Below, piece by piece: positions 36,301-44,234 of a stretch of 59,776 nt of DNA. The position numbers and the translations under genes were made by a program. Below the pieces are notes generated by a model, which was not told where the DNA came from, did not search any database, and saw nothing but the letters and a program-made list of their open reading frames with translations. The DNA lies in the NCBI GenBank assembly GCA_020445415.1, contig JAGRGP010000006.1, forward strand, positions 1-59,776. Reading direction: 5' to 3'. Within the stretch, counting starts at the first letter, position 1; each line of letters starts with the position of its first letter. This DNA comes from Gammaproteobacteria bacterium (GTDB lineage Bacteria; Pseudomonadota; Gammaproteobacteria; Chromatiales; Chromatiaceae).

Positions 36301-37935
36301 TCGGTCAGCGGGATCTCGCAGTCCCTCGGGCGCCCAGGTGAATTGGTCCACGCAGTCGCTTCCCCAAGGTGCGGGTGAGATTGCCGGACGGCTGCGTAGT
36401 TCGCCTTTTTCTGCGCGCCAGATGAGTTCGGCAACGTCTAGGGCGAGCGTCTCTCCCGTACCCCCGGAAACTCGATTTACCGCTACCGTGATCGCCCCCG
36501 GGGGGCGCAGGTCAGGGCCTTCTTCGGTTGCCGTTACACTCAGCCGTCCAAGTTCCGGGTAGTCACGACGCAGCCGATCGAGCAACACCTGCCGTTTGGG
36601 GTAGCTGCTCGATGGCGCATCGAGGTGAATTCCCAAGTAACATCGAGGTTGTGCCCAGTCCGTCGCCCGCAAACAGAATGCAAGCAGATCTCCACTGTCC
36701 AGGGGCGATCCGCCAATACCGTACAGGACCGGGATCAGCCGGGGGCGCGCCATTGCCGGCCGGTGGTGATCGAGGGCCAGGACAAGCTCCCGCAGCAAGG
36801 GTGGATCTGCCTGCATTGGCGGATCGAGGCGCTCCAATACACAGACAGTATGGGCATTGCCAAGTTCTCCGGCTATCAAACGCCCTGGAAACGGCCTAAG
36901 GCAGCGAATTCCAAGTACTCCCACCTTGAGCTTATGGGCCGCGCGTACGTGATCGGCCACCAGTTCGGCGGTTTCGATCGCCGAGCCCATTGCCACCAGG
37001 AGCAGCTCAGCACCCTCTACCCGGTAACGGGACACCGGAGAATAACGGCGGCCACTGATTCGGGCAAACTGGGCGAAGGACGCGTCCAGCACTTGGGCAA
37101 AATCCCGCTCCAGGTATAAGCGGGCAGCAACCTGTCCCATTCCCCAAATAACGGGAGGGTGCACGCCACCCAGCAGTACGGGTCTATCCGGATCGTGCCA
37201 CCGGGGTAGGCGGCGGCGTTGCTCACCAAACAGCAGTCTTTGAGCCTGGTTCGCTGGAATACTGTCATCCGGGTTGCCCAGATAATCGAGCAACAGATCT
37301 TCTCCAGGTAATTCTGACTGCTGGGGAGCTTGAGCTGTTTGTTCTCGGTCCATGAATACCAGTCCTGGTACTAAGCCCTGTTCCCCCGCTTGCCGGGCAA
37401 TCAGGGTAAAATCTACTGCCTCCTGTACGGTGGCTGCGACCAGAATGAAGCAACCGCTATCGGCACTGAGATGGCATGCCTCATGCCCGCTTCCCAAAGC
37501 GCTCGAAACGCCTCCCAGGGACTGATTATTCACATGGATGACCAGCGGTAGATGACGGCCGGCAAGGATCGCCAACAGATCTTGTACCGACGCAAGTTCC
37601 AATCCGGACAAAAAAGCGGAGGCACGTACGCCCGACAGGGCGAGCCCTGTGGCGTACGTCAGCGAACCACGAGGGCCGTCGGTGGCTGCGCTATCCAGCA
37701 TGGCACCCCAGGAACCGCTACCTTCGTCATGTTGCCGGGATCGCCATGCCATGGCAGCCCTATCCCCGGGGTTCGAGATGCTTATGCCCAAATCCTGACT
37801 GATGGCAGCTTCAACTAACCCAACCGCGGTATCCCCATCAAACACCCCTTGGGTACCGGTGGACTTACCGCTTTGGGCGGTGCCGCCGAACAACCGCTTG
37901 AGTAGCCGCAGCGCCGAATCAGTGAGAATGTGCAT
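33364..37935 (-). CDS. 1523-residue PFOR-like protein with two ferredoxin clusters but lost catalytic motifs
   Basis: The domain order follows one-chain pyruvate:ferredoxin oxidoreductase (NifJ). A domain-I-like part (1-215) shows 'TYATGLALSGVRASAFLSG' and 'LVAATVQEAVDFTLIARQA'. Domain II (about 255-420) contains 'GIRCLRPFPG', and a gamma-like domain (about 485-600) starts with 'GAITVAVNRVSGGTGETLA'. Two [4Fe-4S] motifs (about 758-770 'CTGCGACWSLCP', and about 898 'CKGCGICALHC') lead to a beta-like domain (about 940-1400). Catalytic parts are missing: the YPITPS-type motif reads 'ISISNPGD', and the TPP GDG motif reads 'VIGSNALLAGRGLSQL'. The beta-domain CxGC cluster motif is not found. A coiled-coil tail ends the protein (about 1445-1500). 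It overlaps rnfB by 17 bases and rnfC by eight, so it is translated with the Rnf genes. It is probably an electron-transfer or scaffold protein; enzyme activity is unlikely. Confidence 0.85.
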   Translation of the reverse strand: MHILTDSALRLLKRLFGGTAQSGKSTGTQGVFDGDTAVGLVEAAISQDLGISISNPGDRAAMAWRSRQHDEGSGSWGAMLDSAATDGPRGSLTYATGLALSGVRASAFLSGLELASVQDLLAILAGRHLPLVIHVNNQSLGGVSSALGSGHEACHLSADSGCFILVAATVQEAVDFTLIARQAGEQGLVPGLVFMDREQTAQAPQQSELPGEDLLLDYLGNPDDSIPANQAQRLLFGEQRRRLPRWHDPDRPVLLGGVHPPVIWGMGQVAARLYLERDFAQVLDASFAQFARISGRRYSPVSRYRVEGAELLLVAMGSAIETAELVADHVRAAHKLKVGVLGIRCLRPFPGRLIAGELGNAHTVCVLERLDPPMQADPPLLRELVLALDHHRPAMARPRLIPVLYGIGGSPLDSGDLLAFCLRATDWAQPRCYLGIHLDAPSSSYPKRQVLLDRLRRDYPELGRLSVTATEEGPDLRPPGAITVAVNRVSGGTGETLALDVAELIWRAEKGELRSRPAISPAPWGSDCVDQFTWAPEGLRDPADRQPADLLVLTSGTPATALTEARLATDGTVLIEGGDTAGALQEGVPNSTGATHRIFRIDPLPLKNSLPPRGDLRNERLLGATCQVLLERGLLDSSRRRLSSSRESALAGLPSALRDERLAAFRSGLETVHEVTDRIPDTGSTAPSPSKIPARLTGLGTSGDTYDNLPRFWGQIGVLQQDRAGSELAPDPYLASGALPPFSSALRSLEGLRASLPVLDAEACTGCGACWSLCPDGAVGVTALRPDAVLEAGIKISGADSMRPLAARLSQRISELCKKPGQKPATASVLLEQAFDWLAHQPLPESRKLTLEAAGKKLLSALGPLQISITEPMFGTIEEQQPGGGNLLFLSIDPASCKGCGICALHCTPQALTMTPHSPTLLSDVRQLRDLWEQLPETSVDTIERTAVNSEPGPAAAMLLSRAILGSLAGGDGAEPGSGERLAIRLTLAAAEARQRPLRDRYIVKLEDAREAISRLIRQILADALPADDLDALASGLAQTESVQVDLSQLLGDSGAGPDARVDTLRLRRLVTLARQLRDLVWRLREGQQGLGRAALGLVLSAESPAGWTGAFPDNPFGIPVSVDATGDGPQLAAGLQQGQIHQTIEGMVLLRKARLELESPADAARQWSNLEQLGWDDLDDEERALCPRVLVIGSNALLAGRGLSQLYSILGGTLPVKLLVFAELDLGIAGIPQADLSLAPLEDTGSDLGLLALSRRQAFIAQCAVGYPDHLLDTLKKALDYPGPALVQVNAPCPKRHGFPTDRTIHRSRLAVDSRTFPLFVFDPRADGVFGTRFNLDGNPEAHAGWYSQENGSPLTTVEWALGEHRFTHCFSPIQPDAPDPMPLADYLNLQEERRRDSSPWVAYTPAGGQETRYRVAVPLIRSCEQRFHGWRMLQEVAGLVTPFTQRVKQQAKDAVAASHQSELDELKSSYENRIRHLHDEMLQQARREIRDRLLSMAGYQEANGRPPRQPNLARTDEMADE

Positions 37936-38782
37936 AGTGGCTTTGATGCTGTTTGTTTGGTCCGACAGGATCGTTAAATTGGGCGCCTTCCAACCATTGG
38001 ATAGCCCCAGTTGGACATCGGTAAGTCGCGTCCGGTCGAGCCGGACCGCCCGCGGAATAATCGATTAACGGCAGATTCTCAACCATACGAATCAGCCCCG
38101 GAGCCGCATCGGACGCACAGCGGCCGCAGGCGTCACAAGCCACCCGGCACAGAGCCAGGGCAGCGTCACTCCGCAACGGGGTACTGCATTGCACGAACAG
38201 CCGCTGACTGACCGGCACGAGTTGAAACAAATTCCGGGGGCAGGCCTCCACGCAATCACCGCAGGCCGTACATCTTTCCGGGGATACCGCCGGCAACCCA
38301 TTAGAATTCATCTCGATGGCGTGAAAATCGCAGGCAACCCGGCAATCTCCAAGGCCCAGGCATCCCCAGGCACAGCCTTTACCCCCTCCGGAGACTACCG
38401 CGGCAGCCCGACAGTTCTCAAAACCCAGGTATTCGGCAATTTGATAGGCTTGGGCTTTGCCTCCCGCACAGCGCAGGCGGGCGATCCGCCGCTCCTGCGC
38501 GCCAGGGTCTACATCCAGCAGTTCGGCAACCGCATCGATGGTCTCCGAGGTGGCTACCGTACACTGACTCGGCTTTAGGCTGCCTTGAACGAGCTTTTCG
38601 GCGAAGGCGTGGCAACCCGGCTCCCCGCAAGCCCCGCAGTTTGAACCCGGTAGCAGTGTCTCCGTTTCCTCTACCCGGGGGTCCTCTTCCACCCGCAGCA
38701 AGCGGTAGGCAACCGCCAATATCACCGAAAACAGCACTCCCAGGCCAGTCATAATGGCCGGTGCCACCAGGATGTTATTCAT
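37919..38782 (-). CDS. rnfB: Rnf complex subunit RnfB (ferredoxin-facing Fe-S subunit)
   Basis: 287 residues. An N-terminal membrane helix (about 8-28) is followed by the four-Cys domain 'GSNCGACGEPGCHAFAEKL' and then ferredoxin modules including 'CTACGDCVEACPRNLF' and 'CDACGRCASDAAPG', plus 'CAWGCLGLGDCRVAC'. It is longer than E. coli RsxB (192) and closer to the multi-cluster RnfB of anaerobes. The last 30 residues are His-rich and polar. It overlaps the 838-residue gene by four bases upstream and the 1523-residue gene by 17 downstream. It accepts or donates electrons to soluble ferredoxin. Confidence 0.94.
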   Translation of the reverse strand: MNNILVAPAIMTGLGVLFSVILAVAYRLLRVEEDPRVEETETLLPGSNCGACGEPGCHAFAEKLVQGSLKPSQCTVATSETIDAVAELLDVDPGAQERRIARLRCAGGKAQAYQIAEYLGFENCRAAAVVSGGGKGCAWGCLGLGDCRVACDFHAIEMNSNGLPAVSPERCTACGDCVEACPRNLFQLVPVSQRLFVQCSTPLRSDAALALCRVACDACGRCASDAAPGLIRMVENLPLIDYSAGGPARPDATYRCPTGAIQWLEGAQFNDPVGPNKQHQSHYAHSH

Positions 38783-41295
38783 AGGTTGAAAGGAGCCGCC
38801 CGCGCGATCAGGGCGTCCAGGCCGGGCTCATCGGGGTTCATCGGGGTACCGGGATGAATGCATTTCGCGGGACACAGTTCCGCGGCTTCGACCAGTTGTG
38901 CGAAGGTCCCTGATCGGGGGTCGCCGATACGTGCCTGTTTTTCCTCGTTGTACAGGAACAGCCGAGGATTGACCTTGAGGCAGTCATTGCAGCTCGTGCA
39001 TAACGGGGTGTCAATCCAGGGCTCCTCAACGAGCGGTGCGGGTGTATCGGCCGCGGTTTCTGACGCTTCCTTAGTTGGGATGACGGCCTCATCTGCCGGT
39101 GGTTCCTCAGCACTCGGTATAATCGCCGGTCTTCTAATCCCAGGCTGGGCAGGTAGGCTGGTATCCAATCCTAACAACATGTCGGTCAGCCGTTGCATCG
39201 CCTCGCCGGCGGCCTGGTTGCGCACCCGCGCCAGTTCTGCCTCATGTTCGGCCATCAGGGCTTCGCGCTCGGCAGCGGCGGCCAATCGTTCCGCGGTTTG
39301 TGTCTCCTGTATTGCCCGTTCCACATAACGATTACCTATTCCCGCCATCTCTTGCAGGGCTCGCCAGTAATTCCTGCGGTCTCGTGCTCCGTTAGTCACG
39401 TCAATGGAGACCACCAGCCGATGCAGTGTCTTGTTGGCGTCCACGGCCCAGACGAAGGGGACCAGATGGTGGGTTTGCCCGGGCTCTATCGAAAGATAGG
39501 ATTCCACCGGCACCAGGTCATCGGAGTCACACTCTGGCGGGATCACTCGGAATTGATCCTGCAACTGTTCGATTAGCAGCGCGTAATCGGCAAAAGTAAA
39601 CCCCAGGTCGATCTCGACAACCTCACCATTCTCGTTTTGGTAGCGGAATCGATCCTGGGGCCAATCTCGGGAAGACTGGGGGTTTTCCTGGAATTCCATG
39701 CGATCGGCGGCGGAATCCCCCGCCTCCGGGTTAATCCGGAAAAAGGGATGGGCACGGCTTTCGATGGCGGCGCCCGCCACCAGCCAGGCATTTAGCGGGA
39801 CAAGTTTGCTGGGTGGGCGCAAGCCGGTGTTGATGACGTGCAGGCTGGTGCGCATCGTTTCCAGAGATGACTGAAAGCAATGCAGCAGATGACCGTGGCG
39901 GGCGGGAGAGGATTGGGTCACCACTGCTTGTCGGTGGCTGATGCCGAAATAGCCAAGCTCGGTTCGGAACGACTCAAAAGGGCCTTCCGACGGAGCGGCT
40001 CCCGGATTATTGTGCGGCCGCACTCGAACCAAAATCTGCACGGGTCGGCCCGAATTCAGCAGCCGGGAAAGGGAACGCAGTCCGGCGCCCGCCATATGGG
40101 TGGCCGCACCAAGGGCGACCACCGCGGGTATCAGCATCAACTCATCCTGGGAAAAGGAGCTCCAATGAAAATTGGCGAACCATGGGTCGTGAATCACCGG
40201 GTCGTAGTGGCCTTGGATCTCAAGCTCGGCGATACGTATGGCACTGAAGAGGGGAGCAAGTTGGTCGGCGTTGCGGTCGAATATCTCTATGGCTTTGGCG
40301 CAGGGATCGGGATCAATCGATTCCTGGCCAAACTGGTAGCCTTGCAAGCAAGTCTCGTTTAAATCACCGCCATGAACGAAATGGATCAAGACCGGGTCAG
40401 GCTTCCAAGACTCCAAAATGGCCATGGCATCTTCGATACGCCGGCGCCGTATTTCCGGCATTTGGTGGGTTCCCCGGGAGTGGTCCATGATCGCCGAGAG
40501 GGCGGCGGGATCGAAGTGATTACTCGCAAAACCGATACTGTTTCTCGCCATGCGAGGTTCAATGGATTCATCCGATTTTTCCCACTCCACGTCAAACAGC
40601 AGCTTGAGCTCACGGATACAGGCTTGGATTTGCGCCTGGAGCCGTTGGTGGCGGGGTACCGCCTGACAACGCACGGCATGGATCAACAGGTGCAAGGCGG
40701 TGTAGCGATCGTAACCCAGGAGTTGGGAATCACCACGCACCTGTCCTAGCAGTTTGGTGGTGTCGGATTCCAGACGTTGCCCCTCTTCGCCGCTCAGCGC
40801 CAGATGTTTCCGCAACGCCGAGAGGGAAGCTGCCAGCAGGGCCTCCATAGCCACCGGTCCATGATGGGCGGATAGCTCCTGACGAACCTGGTGCTCGATC
40901 CAGGGAAGGTGATCTTTGAGTATTCGGGCCGCTCCTTCCTCGGGGGCAACTGCCTGGCAGGCATCTCGTAGCCACTCATCGAGCGAATGGGCTACGGCAC
41001 TCGTTTCCTCGTCGGCAGATTGTGGCACTGGCGGGAGCAGTACCAGCGGATAGGCGTAACGCAGCCGGGAATTGTCCCGGTAGGGATCGAGCAGCGCAGG
41101 CAAAAAATCATCTTCTGCTCGTTCCAACCGCTCACGGGCCGCGGGATCGCCCAGATGAAAATGACGCAATGTGAACATTAGTTCACGGGTGGCCTTGGCA
41201 TCCTTGACTGCGGTGGTCAGCGTAGGGAGAGTCTCGTCGCTGGCTGTAGGCGTCGGGTGGCCTTGTCCCTCGCGGACTGCCTGTGATGTACTCAT
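38779..41295 (-). CDS. 838-residue PFOR-beta-like protein with C-terminal [4Fe-4S] ferredoxin domain
   Basis: I start at ATG 41295, preceded by GAGGGGG; an in-frame GTG at 41331 without a ribosome site would add 12 residues. The first 350 residues are helical and unlike anything I recognise. About 385-430 ('AVVALGAATHMAGAGLRSLS' then 'RLLNSGRPVQILVRV') matches the TPP-domain core of pyruvate:ferredoxin oxidoreductase, but the GDG and metal residues are gone. The segment 'RNYWRALQEMAGIGNRYVERA' (key: RNYWRALQEMAG) and the charged coiled coil after it match the tail of the 1523-residue protein ('FHGWRMLQEVAG'). The end (about 760-838) is a ferredoxin with 'CTSCNDC' and 'CPAKCIHPG'. It sits between korB and rnfB, overlapping rnfB. 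It is a likely electron link from Rnf to Kor; this is inference. Confidence 0.82.
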   Translation of the reverse strand: MSTSQAVREGQGHPTPTASDETLPTLTTAVKDAKATRELMFTLRHFHLGDPAARERLERAEDDFLPALLDPYRDNSRLRYAYPLVLLPPVPQSADEETSAVAHSLDEWLRDACQAVAPEEGAARILKDHLPWIEHQVRQELSAHHGPVAMEALLAASLSALRKHLALSGEEGQRLESDTTKLLGQVRGDSQLLGYDRYTALHLLIHAVRCQAVPRHQRLQAQIQACIRELKLLFDVEWEKSDESIEPRMARNSIGFASNHFDPAALSAIMDHSRGTHQMPEIRRRRIEDAMAILESWKPDPVLIHFVHGGDLNETCLQGYQFGQESIDPDPCAKAIEIFDRNADQLAPLFSAIRIAELEIQGHYDPVIHDPWFANFHWSSFSQDELMLIPAVVALGAATHMAGAGLRSLSRLLNSGRPVQILVRVRPHNNPGAAPSEGPFESFRTELGYFGISHRQAVVTQSSPARHGHLLHCFQSSLETMRTSLHVINTGLRPPSKLVPLNAWLVAGAAIESRAHPFFRINPEAGDSAADRMEFQENPQSSRDWPQDRFRYQNENGEVVEIDLGFTFADYALLIEQLQDQFRVIPPECDSDDLVPVESYLSIEPGQTHHLVPFVWAVDANKTLHRLVVSIDVTNGARDRRNYWRALQEMAGIGNRYVERAIQETQTAERLAAAAEREALMAEHEAELARVRNQAAGEAMQRLTDMLLGLDTSLPAQPGIRRPAIIPSAEEPPADEAVIPTKEASETAADTPAPLVEEPWIDTPLCTSCNDCLKVNPRLFLYNEEKQARIGDPRSGTFAQLVEAAELCPAKCIHPGTPMNPDEPGLDALIARAAPFNL

Positions 41296-41379
41296 CGTCG
41301 CTGAAGCCCCCTCTTTATTAGTAGATTCCACCGGATATACAGCTTACTGGCCAGGATGATCGCCCCTCGGCTTCTGTCC

Positions 41380-42333
41380 TCAGATAGTAAACCTGTCCAA
41401 TGCTGCGTTGAGTCCTGCCAGCCTGCGTTTCGTAGTGAACTCGATCCCCTGGCTCGAGAGCGTTTCATAGCAGATTGCGTCGGGATTCTGATACAGCAAA
41501 CCCACCGGGATCAGCGTATCGTTTTGCGCGACGTCGCGCGCCGCGGATAGGTTGGAGGGGTCGTGTTCAATCTGGTTGGGAAACTGCCTTTTCACTGCGG
41601 GATCGATTGGGATGCCCTTCTCGTGGTGCAGTAGCAAGACCTTACTGGGGTCACTTTGCATGGCTTTTGAGAGGGAGTCGGCATAGACCGGGCAACGCTG
41701 GATGATACGCACGAAACCGGTTCCCCGGTGGCGGTGGGCTGCCTTGAGTACTTCGTACATCAGGGGTGGGCTCCAATCCACAACCTGCGCCACGAAGGAG
41801 GCGTTGGTAATCCCCAGCGTAACCGTCAGTGGGTTGTGCGGAGGCAGGATTGCTCCTCCTGGATGAGTGTTGGTCTTGAAGCCGAGCGGACTGGTCGGAG
41901 AGGTTTGTGCCTTGGTCAGGCCATAGACCCCGTTATCGAAGACCATTAGGGTCATGTCCATGTTATAGCGGATGGCGTGGATCCAGTGAGCCGTGCCAAT
42001 GGAAAAGCAGTCGCCGTCTCCCGTTGCTACCCAGACATCCAGTTCGGGGCGGCGACTTTTAATTCCACAGGCAATGGGCAGCGCGCGTCCGTGCAACCCA
42101 TGAAATCCAAATGTCCCCAAATAATGGGGCATGCGACTGGAGCAGCCGATTCCGGACACTGCAACCGTCCGCTCCGGGGGGACTTGTTCGTCGCGCAGGA
42201 TCTTCTGTACCGCGGTGAGTATACCGTGGTCGCCGCACCCCGGGCACCAGCGGGCCTCACCGCCGGCGTAGTCGCCAATCGTGAAATAGCGCTCGAAGAC
42301 TTCGAGCGACCAGTCAGCCTTCATCCCAAACAT
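41380..42333 (-). CDS. korB: 2-oxoacid:ferredoxin oxidoreductase beta subunit
   Basis: 317 residues. The start is ATG 42333, overlapping the korA stop by one base with GGAGG 10 bases upstream; a longer frame from 42426 lies inside korA. The TPP- and [4Fe-4S]-binding subunit is complete: 'WCPGCGDHGI' (Cys30, Cys33), 'SGIGCSSRMPHY' (Cys64) and the TPP motif GDG at 106-108 in 'VATGDGDCFSIG'. 'FDNGVYGLTKAQTSPTS' follows. It is most similar in style to 2-oxoglutarate:ferredoxin oxidoreductase. The reductive cycle needs it to carboxylate succinyl-CoA. Pyruvate or another oxoacid cannot be excluded. Confidence 0.94.
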   Translation of the reverse strand: MFGMKADWSLEVFERYFTIGDYAGGEARWCPGCGDHGILTAVQKILRDEQVPPERTVAVSGIGCSSRMPHYLGTFGFHGLHGRALPIACGIKSRRPELDVWVATGDGDCFSIGTAHWIHAIRYNMDMTLMVFDNGVYGLTKAQTSPTSPLGFKTNTHPGGAILPPHNPLTVTLGITNASFVAQVVDWSPPLMYEVLKAAHRHRGTGFVRIIQRCPVYADSLSKAMQSDPSKVLLLHHEKGIPIDPAVKRQFPNQIEHDPSNLSAARDVAQNDTLIPVGLLYQNPDAICYETLSSQGIEFTTKRRLAGLNAALDRFTI

Positions 42334-44234
42334 CAGTTCTGTCCCTCCATAGCAGCAAGTTTTTCCACCAGTACCCGGTGGATCATCCCCGGTTGCAGAG
42401 GATGCCCCAACACCACTGACCAACAATCGATGTCGATCAATGTCTGCGCCCGCAGCAGGATGGAAAGCTGTGAGTAGCGGCGATTTTCCGGAGTAATGAG
42501 AGGTGCCGAGGGGTCATCGCTGTAATTGATCTCCACAGTCATGATCCGTTTGAAACGGCCAAATATCTCTTTCAGCCCGGGCTCCAGTGGAGAAAGGAAA
42601 CGCAGATGCAGAGAGGACACACGGTGTCCCTGGGCTCGAGCACGGTCCACAGCCTCCTCGATAGCTCCCAGGGTTGATCCCCAGCCGACTATCAGAAGAT
42701 CACCCCCCTGGTCGTCTCCGTACACCTTGGGTGGCTTAAGGGTACCTGCCAGCGCCGCCAGTTTGCGGCTGCGCATGTTGCAGCCCAGTTGGTTGGAATT
42801 GGAATCGTAGGCAACCTTGCTTTCGTTGGTATGGGCCAACCCCGTAAGGACATAATGTCCGCCGACCATGCCCGGGATCGGGCGAGGGGATAGGCCGGTT
42901 TCTTCGTCCCAATCGTAGGGTGGAACGGTCGGATCCCAGTCCGTCTGGTCGATGGGAGGGGCAAGCCAATCGGCGCTGGGTTCCGGCCTGGGGTAGGGTT
43001 GTACTCCGGTCGCCAGATTCGCGTCGGTCAACAGAATGACCGGTGTCCGGAATGTCTCGGCGAGACGCCGGCTCATGATCACGAAATGCAGGCACTCTTC
43101 GATGGTCGCTGCCGCCACCACGACTTTTGGGGCATCGCCGGGTTCCCCATAGATGGAGGCCAGCAGGTCGCCTTGCTCCACCTTGGTCGGTAGGCCGGTG
43201 GATGGACCACCTCGTTGCACCACGCAGAGTACCAGCGGGATCTCCGCCATGACTGCCAGCGCTACCATTTCCGTCTTCAACGCCAGGCCGGGGCCCGACG
43301 TGATGGTACAGGCGGTTTTCCCGGCAAACGACGAGCCGATGGCAAAGCCCACGGCGGCGATTTCGTCTTCGGCCTGGTGTACGAAACCCCCCACGTCATG
43401 ATATACGTCCGCCAGATAGTGCGAGGCAGACGTGGCAGGAGTGATGGGGTACATGGAAACCAGTTCCATGCCCGATGCCATGACACCCAGTCCCAGCGCG
43501 GTATTGCCGTTGGTAACGATATAACGCTGTTCCCCTTGCTGGGCCAAAGGCGAAACCTGGAACTGGAATCCCAGGTTGTCCCGGGAAAAGTCGTGGCCAG
43601 CCTGTAACAGCCGCAAATTCAGATCGATCACCTCCTGGCGCTTGCGGGCGAAAGTGGCGGCAACCTCTTTCTTGGCGATCTCCAGGTCCCGGGCATAGAG
43701 GTGACAGAGCATGCCGAGTACGAACATGTTCTTACCGACCCGGGGATTGGGAGTGATTTCGCGGCAGGCCTGATCCATCGGTAACTCGTGGACGATCAAG
43801 CCATTATCTCGAAACTCCCCTACCGCCCGTGAATACTGCGCCTGAATCTCGGCTGCCGGATCATCTTTCCATTTGCTTTCCAACAGCACGGTAGTGCCGG
43901 CCTTATAGGCACCATTGGCGATACGGGAATAGAGCACCTGCTCATTGAAGGCCACTACCAAATCGGCTTCATCGCCCATATTGGTGACATAGCCCGATCC
44001 GAGACGGATACGAATCCCGCTAGCTCCCGCTGGGGACCGGGCAGGCGGTTTGATCTCGGCGGGAATGATCTCCACCGTCCAAACTCCATTGCCCATCTTG
44101 GCGCTCACCGACCCAAAGGTCTGACCGGCTTTCTGCGCCCCTTCTCCCGAATCGCTGACAATCTCCACGATGTGTTCGGGAACAGTTTGCACACCGCCGG
44201 CCGCTGATGAGTCGGCCTGGTATTTCTCCTCCAT
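42333..44234 (-). CDS. korA: 2-oxoacid:ferredoxin oxidoreductase alpha subunit (gamma-alpha fusion)
   Basis: 633 residues. The N-terminal gamma-type domain (about 20-215) has 'SDSGEGAQKAGQTFG' and 'NMGDEADLVVAFNEQVL'. The alpha domain (about 240-630) has the pyrimidine/substrate motif 'SMYPITPATSASHYL' with the catalytic-site Thr, and 'QAEDEIAAVGFAIGSSFAGKTACTITSGPG' (key: SSFAGKTACTITSGPG). AGAGGGG lies 6-7 bases before the ATG. It is first in the minus-strand operon that runs to 28921. The enzyme is a Kor/For-type two-subunit oxidoreductase with no dedicated ferredoxin subunit, which the neighbouring ferredoxin-tailed protein might supply. Confidence 0.94.
   Translation of the reverse strand: MEEKYQADSSAAGGVQTVPEHIVEIVSDSGEGAQKAGQTFGSVSAKMGNGVWTVEIIPAEIKPPARSPAGASGIRIRLGSGYVTNMGDEADLVVAFNEQVLYSRIANGAYKAGTTVLLESKWKDDPAAEIQAQYSRAVGEFRDNGLIVHELPMDQACREITPNPRVGKNMFVLGMLCHLYARDLEIAKKEVAATFARKRQEVIDLNLRLLQAGHDFSRDNLGFQFQVSPLAQQGEQRYIVTNGNTALGLGVMASGMELVSMYPITPATSASHYLADVYHDVGGFVHQAEDEIAAVGFAIGSSFAGKTACTITSGPGLALKTEMVALAVMAEIPLVLCVVQRGGPSTGLPTKVEQGDLLASIYGEPGDAPKVVVAAATIEECLHFVIMSRRLAETFRTPVILLTDANLATGVQPYPRPEPSADWLAPPIDQTDWDPTVPPYDWDEETGLSPRPIPGMVGGHYVLTGLAHTNESKVAYDSNSNQLGCNMRSRKLAALAGTLKPPKVYGDDQGGDLLIVGWGSTLGAIEEAVDRARAQGHRVSSLHLRFLSPLEPGLKEIFGRFKRIMTVEINYSDDPSAPLITPENRRYSQLSILLRAQTLIDIDCWSVVLGHPLQPGMIHRVLVEKLAAMEGQN

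Noticed and set aside
33364..37935. Calling the 1523-residue gene a working pyruvate:ferredoxin oxidoreductase (nifJ)
   Set aside because: The substrate, TPP and beta-domain cluster motifs are replaced; only the fold-level similarity and the two ferredoxin motifs remain.
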